Shown piece by piece: positions 10,981 through 23,597 of a stretch of DNA of 64,000 nucleotides. Below the pieces are notes generated by a model that saw only the letters and a program-made list of their open reading frames with translations, ran no database searches and was not told the DNA's origin. The DNA comes from Clarkia xantiana subsp. parviflora (taxonomy: Eukaryota; Streptophyta; Magnoliopsida; Myrtales; Onagraceae), in the NCBI GenBank assembly GCA_036873135.1, contig JAPTYO010000001.1, positions 44,478,774 through 44,542,773 on the forward strand, read 5' to 3'. The position numbers and the translations under genes were made by a program. Every line of letters starts with the position of its first letter. Within the stretch, counting starts at the first letter, position 1.

Positions 10981-12791
10981 GGTATCGCAGCTTCCTTGAA
11001 CTGTTTTGCTGCTTCGTTGATACTGATAGATACCTTATATGGGAATACTTTTTTTGAAGCACCGCCGGTATATATTTGCCGACGATGTTTCATGTTTGGC
11101 ACATAAAGCAGCCACAATGTTTTCGTTAACATTATTTAAAATATAGACCTTTTTTTTTACATGTCTTTTTTTTTGCTAACTTTTTAACATGTCTTTACCT
11201 AAGAGAATTTACAATGGTGGAAACATAATCTATCTCTTTTTTTGATTGAAGAAACATAATCTATCTCATGGATGAGATAGATTTTGACTGGTTTAATTTT
11301 TTTATTAAAAAGTCGAGAAAATGTGGAAGGATAGATACAACTTTAACTAACGTGTATTTAATTTTATGTTAAATTTTCAAATTTCAACTGACGTTTGTAA
11401 TTATCCCGAAATTCGAACATCGTTAAGGTAATAATTCACTTATTTAAATATTACAATTTTTTAGATGGTAAAAAAATCATTGTATTTCTAATTTTTTACT
11501 CATAGAAACACTCCTAAATAGTAAAATTAAAAAATACTGTATTTTTTTTACCATCATAATAAAAGTTTAAAGAAATATAGTAGGTATATAACTAAATTAT
11601 TACAACCTTAATGACGCAATATGGAGTTTTGAATTTCTAGATGATTATACATGTCAATTAAAATTGTAATTTGAATGTTTGGTTTGTAATTATTAACTTT
11701 GACTAATTAATAAATAATAATAATAAGTTAGTAGGTGTTTTTGTATAACATGTATGAACCATGTTCGTATGGTTGGTGAATACATTCTTTACTGGCCAAT
11801 TTTTTATTTTTTCAATAAATGTAATATGAAAAGAACAAAAAATTTGAGTTTGAAAAAATGAAACTAAAAAATAAATTTAAAATGTTGGGAAATATTTCAC
11901 CGGGAAATAAAAAAATCATTTGAAAAATGTGAGAATCGATCTTATTTCGTCTAATCGACGTATAACTGTTTTCTATCGATTGATATACTGTGATTCATCC
12001 TCGTCAGCAGATTTACGTTTACACACATTAATCATATATATGTTAGTTAATCAGTTAAACGTATTAATAATGTCTTTTTACTAATAATTTTCAACATATG
12101 TAATTAGAAATATATTATATACCATCGCAATAAAAATGACAACAATGTATCATAAAAAAATATTCACTTCATATGATAATATAATAAGTAAATTAAAGTA
12201 AATGAAAATATGTATGCATTAAATTAATGTAATATTTTTTAGTAAAAAATATTCAATATTTGATACTATTTAATTTTATAGTATGTCAAAGATTAGAAAT
12301 GACATTTGTGTCATATGACGAAATATTTTTTATAAAAAAAATTGAGTTCGGATATTTTGAAATTGATTTAAAATTAAAAAATTGTAATTTTAATTTATTA
12401 TTATTATTTAATTAACTTAATATTAAATATCACTGATAACTCTGAACGTGTCTGATTAAGCTAGCATGTAATTCTTATCATGCATGTTGATATATAAAAT
12501 ATAATAATAAATATAATATCATCAGCAAAACTTACCTATTTTTATTTATTAGTAGAAAATAATAATTATTACTTATTACGTCTCGATACCATAGTTTGGA
12601 CCTCGGTCGGGGCAATTTTTGTGTAGACAGTAGTCTTGGTTTAAACCAAACTAATATAAACATGACAAATATCATATATACTATTATGGTGGTTTTTTCT
12701 AAAACTGGGAGCATAAAAAACTTGTCAATATTCCAGTTAACCGACCAACAACACGGCTTTCCGGTTTGACGAGCGGTTCGGTCCGAAATCA
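10981..12791. other. Shared intergenic region between Iojap-like and CDKG genes
   Basis: About 1.8 kb that should hold both promoters. It is AT-rich, with A/T homopolymers and no ORF or clear transposon ends. Short segments (AAAATTTAATTTT-like words at 11340-11640) may be old MITE remains. Confidence 0.4.
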
Positions 12792-13284
12792 TTGAAAAAA
12801 TCGAGGGAAATTAGGCCCATGGCTATGCCTGCCATTTCTTCACTGATCCGAGCCCCGTTGCTTGTCGCTTCATCTTCTTCATCCATCCATCTTTCTGTCG
12901 ATCGAAAAGCATTGGTTGCGTTGCCGTCTGTCTCTTCCCAAATCTATCTGATAGTCGTATTCGTCGGTAAGCCCCACTCACCTCCTAGTCTCAGGTCGAT
13001 AATTGCTCCGTCTTTTCTTGGATTCCTGGGTTTTTCCCCCTTCTAGGGTTTTGCCCTGGAAAATTGCTGTGGGATTGTTTTCTTCTTGAATTGGCGCTTC
13101 TCAGGGCTGAATTGTGATTCCCGCATATTGAATTGATTCGCGTTGTGGTTGGTTAATTCATCAAATCTGCTTATCAGTAGAATTGAAGAGTTTGTTCAAG
13201 AAATTGGTGAATTTCTTTTGAGGGGTTCTATTTCAATACAATCTGACCGGCGTTTTGCTTAGATTGTATTCTTTGAATTTGTGT
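12792..13284 (+). promoter_or_regulatory. 5' leader of the CDKG gene with an intron and an upstream ORF
   Basis: A leader intron is supported by donor TCGTCG/GTAAGC at 12967 and acceptor TTGCTTAG at 13262. Removing it leaves an upstream ORF starting at ATG 12819 (or in frame at 12792) that reads MAMPAISSLIRAPLL..., crosses the splice and stops at TGA 13273-13275, 9 nt before the main ATG at 13285. Whether transcription starts upstream of 12819 cannot be told from sequence alone. Confidence 0.5.
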
Positions 13285-16200
13285 ATGGAGAGTAGTAGGA
13301 ATGGGGCTTATCGTGAAACTGAGTTCAGAAGCCGTCAGTCCACTGTAAAGGCTCCAAGGCAAGACTTTTCTAATTCCAAGGAGGAAAAAGAGGGGTTTAG
13401 GAGCGATGGTCATGATGTAAGAAAGAGTCGAGTTCATGAGGCTAGAGACAGAGAAAAGGTTTGGGCTGTAAAGAAGCATACTAAAGAGAGGGAAGTGGTT
13501 AATGGCAGCAGTAGGTCATCTTCAAGTAGAAGCAACTCAGGCACCAGTTTTGGTAGTGTAGGTGCTGCTTCAAGGCCATCTAGGTTTTCAGTTAGGAAAG
13601 TGGATAGAGAACCAGGAGAGCTATCTAGTAGTGATAGCGGGTCCGACGAAGCTACTGGTTCTGAGTTGCTGGTTAAAGATCCTGAAGTTTCTAGGAGGGC
13701 TGATAACAGGATCCAGTCCCCTGCAGAGGAGAAGAAAAGGAAGTATTCACCTATAGTTTGGGACAAGGATGATAATGTAGCAATTCTCTCATCCAAAAGA
13801 AACATACCTCCGACAGTTGCATCCCTTCCTCCTCTGCCAATCCCTAAATATCAACGATTGTATGATGGGCTCTCGGAAACATCTTCTACTTCTATGAAGA
13901 ATGATAAAAGCCACTTACTGCAGTCTCCCTTACAAGTTAGTGCAAGTTCTCCTGCTCCTTTAGGTGATAATGAAAGAAAGATACCTTCAACAGCCACAGC
14001 CCTTCCTCCACCACTCCCTGTGAATGAGGTGTCAACAAGTAGCTATGGTGGGATCACAGTGATGCCTTCTGTAAAGAATGATAAAGGGTTATTAACAGAG
14101 TCTTCTTTAGTGGTCAGTGATTATTCTGCATTTGATTCTCATGTTGATTTGCCTTCTAGGTCTGGTTCACATTCGGGTGATGAGCGTTGGGTTAGTGGTG
14201 AGCAGGTAAATAATTTGGAAGAGGAAGATTATGCACCAACTCGAAATATACTATCATCTAGATGGGCAGCTGGAAATAGCTCCCCAGTTGATGATGGTGA
14301 GATTGTAGAGGAGGAAGTAGTACCTAAAAGAGTAAAGAAGACTCCGGTTTCAGATTCATTTGGAATAAGAACACGTGACAAGTCAGCAACTCCAGATCTT
14401 ATGGAACTTATGAAAGATGACCCTAGAGGAGCGAGAGGGAAGCCATCTGAATCTTATGAGCTAAGTGCTCGTGCTAGGTCATCTAGTGGCGATCACTATT
14501 CTAGCCATGATTCAGATAAGAATGAACTGATGTATGTTGATGAGGAGCAAGACGGCAGTGAAATGAAGGCACACTTTATAGATACTGACTCAGAGAGTGA
14601 TATTAGGTCTCAAGGATCTCCAGAACCTGCTTGCCCGCCACTAAGAAATGTAAATATGCTCCGGTGTTGTAGAAGTGTTGATGAGTTTGAAAGACTTAAC
14701 AAGATAGATGAAGGTACTTATGGAGTTGTGTACAGAGCCAGGGACAAAAAGACTGGAGAGATAGTTGCACTGAAGAAGGTAAAGATGGAAAAGGAAAGAG
14801 AGGGTTTTCCCTTGACTGCACTTAGGGAAATAAACATTCTTCTTTCTTTCCACCACCCTTCTGTAGTAGATGTAAAAGAAGTAGTGGTGGGGAGCAACCT
14901 CGACAGTATATTTATGGTGATGGAATACATGGAACATGATCTAAAAGCGCTTATGGAGACAATGAAGCAACCATACAGTCAAAGTGAAGTTAAATGTCTT
15001 ATGCTACAACTTCTAGAGGGTGTCAAATATCTTCATGATAACTGGGTCCTCCACCGCGATTTGAAGACATCAAATTTGCTTTTGAACAATCGGGGTGAGT
15101 TGAAAATTTGTGACTTTGGGTTGGCTCGTCAATACGGGATCCCTTTGAAACCGTACACTCAGTTAGTGGTTACCCTATGGTACAGGTAACTTTCTTGAAG
15201 TTAGAAAGGCTTCTAGATTTTTTATACAAATAGTTGATGAAATTTATGCAATTCCCTTTAATCAGTTGAACTGTTGAAGGAATCCATTCTCCTGTTAGTA
15301 ATTGTTCAAAGCGGTTATTGGATTTTATTTTTTTGCTTATACATGCACTTTTTCATCAGTCGTCTCTTCCTTTTGGCGTTATTCTTTTTTCGGGCAAAAA
15401 ATGGTAAGTAATATGTTACTAAAGTATTCTCTGATGCCCCTTCTTCAGGGCACCTGAACTTCTTCTTGGCACAAAGCAGTACTCAACAGCCATTGACATG
15501 TGGTCGCTTGGCTGCATTATGGCTGAACTTCTATCAAAGGAACCTCTATTCAATGGAAAAACTGAAATTGTTCAACTTGAAAAGGTGATTTGGACTGTTT
15601 TGCTTCTTTTTGTCTCTGACCATGATTATTTCCTGAAGCACTAATTAATGTTGCTGTTACTAACTAATGCATCTGGCTTTATATGTTGAAGATATTTAGA
15701 ACTCTTGGCACTCCAAATGACACTATATGGCCTGGTTTTTCAAAGCTTCCTGGTTTCAAGGTCAACTTTGTTAAGCACCAGTGAGTTTTCCTACTGTACA
15801 TGTTAGTCATTAGACTAGGTTGAGTTTGCTTTCATGTTTTCTCATATTTCATACCATTTTCCCAGGCTCCAGCTTTGGATGACTCTGATCTGGGTTTCTG
15901 GCCTTCATGGTGACATTTTAATTTGGAACAGATTATTCAACTTATGATATGTGAGTACTCTTGTCTTTTCAGGTATAGTTTGTTGCGGAAAAAGTTCCCG
16001 GCAACATCCTTCACTGGGTCCCCTGTTCTATCTGATGCTGGATTTGACTTGTTGAACAAACTTCTAACTTATGATCCTGAGAAGGTACTAAAGTCTCTCT
16101 ACCTATTTAGTATTGTGCTCTGTTTCTAACTCCTTTGTGATTAGAATGACATAAAATATATTTGCATCTGCAGAGGATTACTGCTGATGCTGCTCTTAGT

Positions 16201-16481
16201 CATGAATGGTTCAGGGAAGTTCCCCTCCCAAAGTCCAAAGATTTCATGCCTACATTCCCAGCCCAACACGCTCAGGATAGGTATTATAAAGCTCATACAT
16301 GAACAGAGATATTTAGTTTAGTTCTCTTGGTATTTTGATTCTTCTAGATATAGAGATATGATGAGATTTCTTTGATTTTGTTAGGCGTGTCCGGAGGATC
16401 ATAAAAAGTCCTGATCCTTTGGAAGAGCAGCGGAAGAAAGAGCTGCGAGGAGACCTAGGTGGTGGAGGTATATTTGGCTGA
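13285..16481 (+). CDS. CDKG2: Cyclin-dependent kinase G2-like (CDK11/PITSLRE-type) kinase, six coding exons, 813 aa
   Basis: Nuclear Ser/Thr kinase of the CDK11/CDKG class, which in Arabidopsis acts with cyclin L in splicing and meiotic chromosome pairing. Exons: 13285-15185, 15449-15584, 15692-15780, 15973-16084, 16174-16280 and 16385-16481; total 2442 nt, exactly 814 codons. The long N-terminal half (1-465) is Ser/Arg/Asp/Glu-rich and low-complexity. The kinase domain has DEGTYGVVY (about 475), catalytic Lys about 497 in ALKKVKM, the cyclin-binding helix PLTALRE (509-515), HRDLKTSN (590), DFGLAR (610), T-loop [11 protein letters not shown] and a [10 protein letters not shown] insert. The tail ends [14 protein letters not shown] 13285 was chosen because it is the first ATG after the leader intron; an ATG 10 codons earlier falls inside that intron. 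No missing catalytic residues. CDKG2 over CDKG1 is an inference from length and the PLTALRE helix. Confidence 0.92.
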
Positions 16482-18662
16482 GATAAGAGGACAGATGTGA
16501 CAAGGCACATTGTTCCTTAAGCAGACACCAAGATTCAGCGTTCTCCAAAACTGATAGATGGATGAAGTTTAGGTGAGTGATGTTGATTGATCAGAAGTTG
16601 AGAACATGTTCCTCAGAAGATGAAGCACATTTGTTATTTAGCAGGCACTGTTTAGTTTTGGTGGTTTGATTTCTTATTTGGCCTTCTTCAACCAACCTGG
16701 TCCTGGCAGGATATTTTTGTCTGCCAGCTTTGAGCACTTAGAACTGTTCCTGTGGCGGTGCTTGCATCGCAAGGTGTGGAATGACTGTCTTTTACTTATC
16801 AGCTTTTGATGGAAATGCCAGTTTCTGAGAACTGTATATGTAATATATTGTTCCTTGTGCATTGTGAAGTTCTTTATATTTATTATTATTATATATATTT
16901 TAATAGACTGGTTCAGTCTGTTGTCAACTTTGATCTCCATTTCTTTTTTATTCACACTGCCTTTGCAAGAACCGGTGAGATGAAGTGGAATGGAGCGCTT
17001 CTTAGCTTTAGATTGATGAAGAAATGACACTGCCGTTATATACTGGAGGTAAATACCAATTCAGTGTACGAAGAATACCTGTAGGATGATATTTCACTTT
17101 GAGTACATGTTTATTAAGTGTTAATTGTTTTACAAGAACATGGAAGTTTTGGGTGTACAGCCTATGTTTGTAAGCATTTGTATTATGTCGGCTTATTTGT
17201 CAATCTTATGTTGAAATGAGGATTCATCCCACCTGTTTCTTATGCCTCTCTTTATTAATCTGATAAAGATAAAACAACATGCTATAGTTGCATGCTACTC
17301 TATTAGATGGATGCTTGGTGCTCGTTTTTGACAGTCTGATACAATGATTTGGTTAACATCATTCCATTCAAGACGGGAACCTTAAATTTGAAGTATGTAG
17401 GCTAACATGAGAGAAGGTCCTAAATTGTTCGTTCCTTGATTTATTTAGTTAATTAATTTTGATGACATGTTTTTAACATACACAACCCAAATTAAGTCCC
17501 ATGCTTTTTTTTGAATTCACTGTATACGGTCCTCTGCTGAGGAGTATAAGCGTCTTATTTAGTTTGATGTACCATTGGAATTTGCTCTGTGATCAGTGTT
17601 AGATGTCTAGCTGTAGTAGAATTCATAGAATAGGAGCAGCTAATTAAGACCGATCAGATACTTTTATTATTTGAGAATTAAAGTTCAGAGTAATTATTAT
17701 AGCTTCTTATGATGTTTTTCTGCGGCTGTGACTGCAGAGCAGGTTGAGGAGGTTACCTTCAACTATCAGAAATGTGGTACTTCCATTAGTTTCCCCTTTC
17801 AGGTTCGTTAGAGGTACCATATAAACTTGGTTTCATATTTGTTTATTATTTTCAAACACCTAATTTTCAATTTAGGGTTCTTGTGTTTTCAGATCATAAA
17901 CACAAGAAAGCCAATACGCATTACGCGTCTACATATTTACATAACTTGTTTTAGCTTAGTATTTAAGTAATCGTAAATAGTGTATAATAAAATTGAAGCT
18001 AACTAAGTGTAGTAGTTGATATCTTTGCTTGGAATGTAGAGATGTGTTCAAGCTTTAAATGTAAATAAAAGTAGAGCTAGAGTCGACTTACCTCGCACAC
18101 CCTTTTATGAATAGTATAGAAGTATAGGTGTATAACAATGATTTGGAATTTGAGTACTTAATAACCATCCTTGTGTAATTCATTTCTTATATGTTAGAGA
18201 TTACATGTGGCAATTAGGCCGGAAAGATTTTAGTATTTTATTTTTATTTGTACGAGTATATTCAACATTCTGACCTACTGAAGCTTTGAACATGATGTTT
18301 TGTCTGCTTTATAGCTAAATAGGATGATGTTTGTGATTGTGTTGCTGGATGTATATGTCTTGGTCTAAATTCTGCATCCAATACTATTAGAAACATGGAA
18401 AGGGTTTAGATAGATTGTAGTGTTTTGGCATGCACCATACATACTCGATTGGAATAATAACATGTAAAAAGGTTTAGAGTTGCAAACAAGAAGAGGTATC
18501 TATATGTGTAGGATATTGGCAAAGATGGAACCATTTGTCCTTCTAATGAAATCCCATGTTTCATTTTCATTGTGGCATGAAAACAAATTTGACTGTTATG
18601 GATAAATATATCTATTATTATTAGGATTAATGTTAGTGATAGATTTAGTTATATTATATCTA
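16482..18662. other. CDKG 3' region and intergenic DNA
   Basis: The 3'UTR follows the stop codon; short ORFs here have no recognisable product. No strong polyadenylation signal stands out before 17.3 kb. The stretch 17700-18650 holds no gene I can support. Confidence 0.4.
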
Positions 18663-19172
18663 GGGAAAAGAACCTATTTACTGTCTCAAGTTTGCTTCAT
18701 GTTTCAGTTTGGTGTCTGGCGTTTAAATTGAGTGTCTCAGGTTTCATTTTGGTTGAAATTTGGTGTCTCAGTGTGATTATTTTAGAGAAGCCAATCCCTA
18801 CGAAACCGACTATCATATCCGAACTCCCAAGCATGCTCCATTCTCGTCACTTTGTCGGGACCATCACCTAAGAAGCTGACCACATTTGCCTAAGTAAATC
18901 ATGCTTTGTTGTCGCGCAAAATCGCTCTGCTGGAATTTTTTTTATGTTCACTTTTGGGTGAAATTTGACGATTTTGTGAAAAGTAAAAAGCGATTGATTA
19001 TAAGTTGGTGAGTTGGTTGATGGAAATGGTTGAAAGAAGAGGAAAAAACGGGCGGAGACACCAAATTTAAAAAAAAAAATGAAATCTGGGACAGTCTATT
19101 TTAACATTTTAAACTTCAGACACCAAACTGAAACATGAGGCAAACTTGAGATAGTAAATATGTTCTTTTCCT
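18663..19172. mobile_element. MULE-type MITE with long inverted ends
   Basis: Left end GGGAAAAGAACCTATTTACT and, on the reverse strand, right end AGGAAAAGAACATATTTACT continue as inverted repeats for about 70 bp (CTCAAGTTTGC, CATGTTTCAGTTTGGTGTCTG). Flanking 9-mers TTATATCTA (18654-18662) and TTATATATA (19173-19181) match at 8 of 9, as expected for Mutator-type insertion. Confidence 0.75.
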
Positions 19173-19625
19173 TTATATATATTATTAGTGTATTTTATTT
19201 CCTATCGTTATCTGTAGAATATCTTATCTTTCTAGATTGTACTGGTCTAGTCCTATTTAAGGGACAGTTCATTGAATAAAACGATAAGCAGAAAGTTATT
19301 TTCTAAATCTCTCATATTCTATGCGTACTCATAACACTGACCAAACTCTCGTGATCTGTGGAGCGACTTGAATATCTGCTGCAATATATATACACGTTGA
19401 GAAGTTCTGCTCTCTCCATCTTCTTCCCAAGGCTAGCAGTTGATAAGTGAGGTATGTGATAGTCACTTGGTTTGGGTTGGATTGCTGTTGGCAATAATAA
19501 TGTGCAACACTACTGCTGGCTGCTGGTGCTGTTGGATTTGGTTGTTGGGTGGGACTTTGAAGAAGCACTTGGTGTATGTCTCTCTCTGCCAGTCTCTGCC
19601 ATTGATCTCCATACTTTATTATTGT
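19173..19625 (+). other. LTR-like promoter sequence, uncertain
   Basis: The segment has TCCTATTTAAGGGACAG (TATA-like) followed by GAATAAAACG (polyadenylation-like) about 20 bp later, the order typical of an LTR R region. The MITE at 18663-19172 would then be inserted into this LTR, whose start may be TGTTAGTGATAG near 18631. No partner LTR or target duplication was found. Confidence 0.3.
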
Positions 19626-19994
19626 GAGTTTTAAGAACCTAAAACCAGTCTCAGTTATAAGTCATGTTGCTAATCGTTGTCTCATATTTAAAATGTTGAT
19701 ATTTGGTGTCCCAACTATCTGAGTCGTTGCTTTCTACTTTTTTCGAGTGATTTTGGTATTAAAATTGGTGTTTTAATCAATAAAAATATGTCTTCCACTT
19801 TTCCGAAGTATCAAAGTATGTACTCGTGGTTTAGTTTTATTTGATCCTAGAAAAAGATGTTTTTGTTTTGTCAATTTTAAGAGAAAAAAATGGATATCAA
19901 CAAATCTGATAGTTGAGACACCGAATTTCAACATTTTAAATTTGGGATAACGATGGCAACAAGACCTATAATTGACACAGTTAGTTCTCAACCC
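19626..19994. mobile_element. Short MULE-type MITE (GGGTTAAGAACC family)
   Basis: Left arm TTAAGAACCTAAAACCAG, then GTCATGTTGCTAATCGTTG and AAAATGTTGATATTTGGTGTC. The reverse strand of the right arm repeats the same order (GGGTTGAGAACT..., GTCTTGTTGCCATCGTT, AAAATGTTGAAATTCGGTGTC). Closely related to 34199-34424. Confidence 0.65.
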
Positions 19995-20549
19995 TTATTG
20001 TAATAATATTGTGGTGGGTTCAAAATGCTGGATAACATACAGCTTTTCTTTGGGCAAAGGATAGCATATATCTTGAGTAAGAGCTACTATTACTGCAACT
20101 CATATCCTTCTTTCTGCAGAGTAGATATAGTATGCTTCAGCAGCAAGCCACAGTAGTACAACAGAACAGAAAACCGGAGATTATTGTTGAGAATACTAAA
20201 AAGAAGAAGAAAAACATCAACAAGGAACATTGTCAAACTGTGTGTTATATGTTTGCCCCTACAAAATGTTTAAATTCGGCCAAAAAAGACTATTTTATGT
20301 GCAACTTTCTCAGTCTTATTTTTTTTCATAGTATATTTATTTATTTTCTAAATGAATTTAATTTTTTTAAAATAATGTTTTGAATTTTTTTTAAATATTA
20401 TTATTTTTTATGCCACCTATACATTTCTAAACTTGTTGTCTCTAACCTTGTTGTCTATTTGTATTTATAAAAAAAAAAACCTTGTTGTCTATACTATCAT
20501 CTTTTGCTTTAGACATACCTTGTCTGTAGCTTTAACCTTGTTTTAAAAA
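19995..20549. other. Intergenic, no gene seen
   Basis: AT-rich. CCTTGTTGTCTAT is repeated near 20446 and 20481. An 83-codon ORF at 20132 has no recognisable motif. Confidence 0.4.
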
Positions 20550-21526
20550 GGGTTAAGAACCTATGAAAGGTCTGAACTATCACCCATGTTAACGGGAGAG
20601 GTCTGAAATTTAAAAAGTTAATAACAGAGGTCTGAAATTTCAGTTTTGTTGATAACAGCGGTCTCCGTTAGTTTTTTTCGTTAAAACTAACGGAAGTTGG
20701 TCACATGCTTGGCATGTGACCGGAAATTAAATAAAATTCCAAAAATGCCCTTCTATCAAGTGTGCCCCTCACATGCATGGAGTGAAAAGACCAAAATACC
20801 CTTGAAGCCACCACGGTACTCCGGCGACCACCAATCGTACTCCGGCGACCACCACCGTACTCCGACGACCACCACCAAGGCTCCGATTAGGCCAAAATCG
20901 GAGCCACCGGCCCCGATTGAGCTCCGATCGGAGCCACCGGCCCCGATTGGACTCCGATCGGGGCCAAAAAAGCTCCGATCGCGGCCACAGAGCTCCGATC
21001 TGGAGCTCTATGGCTCCGACCAGAGCCACAAAGCTCCGATCGGAGCTTTTTTGGCTCCGATCGGAGCTTTTTTTGCTCCGATCGGAGCTTTTTTTGCTCC
21101 GATCGGAGCTTTTTTTGCTCCGATCGGAGCTTTTTGGCTCCGATCGGAGCTTTTTGGCCCCGATCGGAGCTTTTTTGCCGAGGTGGTGGCCGGAGTCGGG
21201 TCGCCGGAGCCGAGGTGGTGGTGGTCGGAGTCGAGGTGGTGGTCGCCGGAGTCGGGTGGTGGTGGCCGGAGTTGGGTGGTTTTAATTTGACTTTAGGGGT
21301 AAAATTGTCATTTCACATTTCCTTAAATAAGATATTAAATAAAACAAAATATTAAAGGGGCAAAAATGTCATTTCACACAATTCTGTTAAATTTAACCCT
21401 AAAAATGGACGGAAAACCTCAAATCAACAAAATTGAAATTTCAGACCTCTGTTATTAACTTTTTAAATTTCAGACCTCTCCCGTTAACATGGGTGATAGT
21501 TCAGACCTTTCATAGGTTCTTAACCC
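20550..21526. mobile_element. MULE-type MITE, 977 bp, exact 9-bp target duplication
   Basis: The element starts GGGTTAAGAACCTATGAAAG and ends with its inverse, CTTTCATAGGTTCTTAACCC. Exact flanks TTTTAAAAA lie at 20541-20549 and 21527-21535. Terminal inverted repeats extend about 120 bp (AGGTCTGAA, CCCATGTTAACGGGAGAGG). The interior is GC-rich and carries the palindrome array listed separately. No transposase is present, so it is non-autonomous. Confidence 0.92.
20806..21280. repeat. Array of CTCCGATCGGAGC palindromes flanked by inverted CCGGCGACCACC arms
   Basis: The 12-bp palindrome CTCCGATCGGAG with a T-run spacer is repeated seven times at about 20-bp period between 21034 and 21170. Less regular copies of GCTCCGAT lie at 20880-21030. 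The outside arms (TACTCCGGCGACCACCA repeated from 20817; reverse complements GGTGGTCGCCGGAGTCGGG from 21180) fold onto each other. ORFs here are repeat artefacts reading GAFFAPI. Confidence 0.9.
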
Positions 21527-21535
21527 TTTTAAAAA

Positions 21536-23597
21536 ACGACAAGCTCTTTGGGGTGACCACAAGAAAGAAATACTGGCTTCAACTAGTAGAGGTGTAAACG
21601 GCCCTAGTTGATTTCTATGTCTACAAGTTCGACTCTCTTAGAATAAAAATTATCGAGCTACTCGACCGAGCTTTTTTTTTTTTTTTTTTTTTTAACTAAG
21701 GTTTGATATAATTGAGTCCGACTCAATTTGACATGTAATTTCATCATACATCATAATAAGACATAATAAGATTGGACCCAAGTTAAAATTGGCTGATATA
21801 TGCAAGGGTTTATAACTAATAAACTATCTGATTGGACCCAAGTTGATATCTGGTGTCTGAACTTTAAAGTGTTGAAATTGATTGTTTCAGGTTTGGACTT
21901 TGTTGAAATTTAGTTTTCTGTCTAAGATTGCCGTTAATTTTTACAGAATGCTGCGAAAAGTCGGAATTGACCAAATATGAAGTGACAATTTACCTATAAA
22001 GTCAAATTAAAACAACCACAACCCAAGTCCGCCGGCCACCACCCGACTCCGGTCGGCTACCTCCCTACTCTGGCCGACCACCACCCAAAAACCCTATAGT
22101 TGTTGATTTATCAAGGATGGATAATTTCGTCAATTCGCTAGGTAACGGAATGTCAGATTTTTCACGGAGGGGCATTTTTGAGATATCTATTTTATCGAGC
22201 TCATGTGACGGTCACGTAATATACTTCCGTTAGACTTAACCCAAAAAATAGATGGAGCCACCAAATATTTGAACTTTGTTAGCTTTTGGTATATCCGTTA
22301 ATTAGTTGACCGTTAGTTGCCGTTAAATAGCACGTGCAAGTCACATAACCTAGCCCAGTGCTAGGTCTGACTCTAGGTCGGGTTCAACTGGGTTTGGCGA
22401 CCCAAGTAGAGAGTACGATTGAGGGGTTCAGCTGCACCTTCTTAACTACATGTACTTACTCTACTATTAGATAGTACAATTGAAGTATTAGAAGCAAGCA
22501 GCTAGGTAGTATACAACATCCATCTTGGCCTCATGATTTCCACTCCCACACTATCCACTTCTTCACCAACGTAATCCGACACAGTTATTATAATAGTGGA
22601 GCGTGATAGCTTCATTAAACATGCAGCCACGCCGTGAGCACATAGCGAACTATTCTTTTGTCTTTTGCTAAAGAATATTGTGTACCATAAAATATCCATC
22701 ATTAGCACATTTTTCCTTACGGACTGATCCCGATACGAATGCAAATAAATCTTAATTTAAAGCAAATTTCGTGGTGTTTGAAAATCGTATGCGATAGCGG
22801 TTTAGTAGTTGAAAAATGATGGTTTTTCTTCATTATCCCGTGTTTGAAATAGCGGTTTACTGGTTAAAAATTGCTGGTTTTTCTTCATAATAATTTCATG
22901 TTTGTTATCTGGATTTAACTTTGATTAAAATATCAGGTCATTTATCCACATACTATGTTAGGTATAAGAGGATGTAAGTATAACTGGTTGGAAAAAATCC
23001 TAAACTGTGAGTATGAAAACTCAAATGTTATGTACATGGATGAGTCTATGATCGCTACAATTAAGTAATAACTCATTTTTTTAAAGGTAAATACTTTGGG
23101 TGTACTACATGGTGCCCAATGCACATACATTGATTTGGTCCTTTTTTATTTATTTACTTTTGCTTAAAATAAACGACCCTAGACCCATCATGTTACCTAG
23201 TGATTTAGCTTTTCTGTTCTCAGTCTGAAGTTTTTTTCCGATCAAATATAGTGAATAACCAACGCATGCATTGACCCCGTCATTTGGTCAATTTTTTTTT
23301 TCTATTATTATTCCATTAAAAACGTTTAATGTTGTTACTTGCACTTAATTGTAATAAAAATGCCATCTTAACCCTGAAAAAGAAGTTGAATGTTAGGAAT
23401 AGACTCTGATTCTTTTTATGTTCGAATCACACCTAAAAGTGCTGTTTTGGGTTCAAAAATTGACCCAAAAGTTTATTTTGTGTGTTCAAACTTCAAACCA
23501 AACCCATAACATAAATGTTTTTTTTTCTTTTTTTGGGCTCATTATAAGTTAAAAAAGGTAATTGAAGATAGAGAATGCATACATACAATAGAGTATG
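21536..23597. other. Intergenic DNA with fragments of MULE-type elements
   Basis: 21830-22330 contains GGTGTCTGAACTTTAAAGTG, a GC-rich GCCGGCCACCACCCGACTCC stretch and GTTGACCGTTAGTTGCCGTTAAATAG. These are half of an element like 20550-21526 without a visible second end. A T-tract lies at 21670-21693. 22760-22920 has the motif TAGCGGTTTA..GGTTTTTCTTCAT twice in tandem. No gene is supported. Confidence 0.45.

Noticed and set aside
16674..17030. Antisense ORF of 118 aa in the CDKG 3' region
   Set aside because: No motif, crosses low-complexity AT DNA and lies in the likely 3'UTR.
20697..21290. A 197-aa ORF rich in GAFFAPI repeats that looks like a novel repeat protein
   Set aside because: It reads through the palindrome array of a MITE; shifted and opposite frames are also open, and the repeats are explained by the 20-bp DNA unit.
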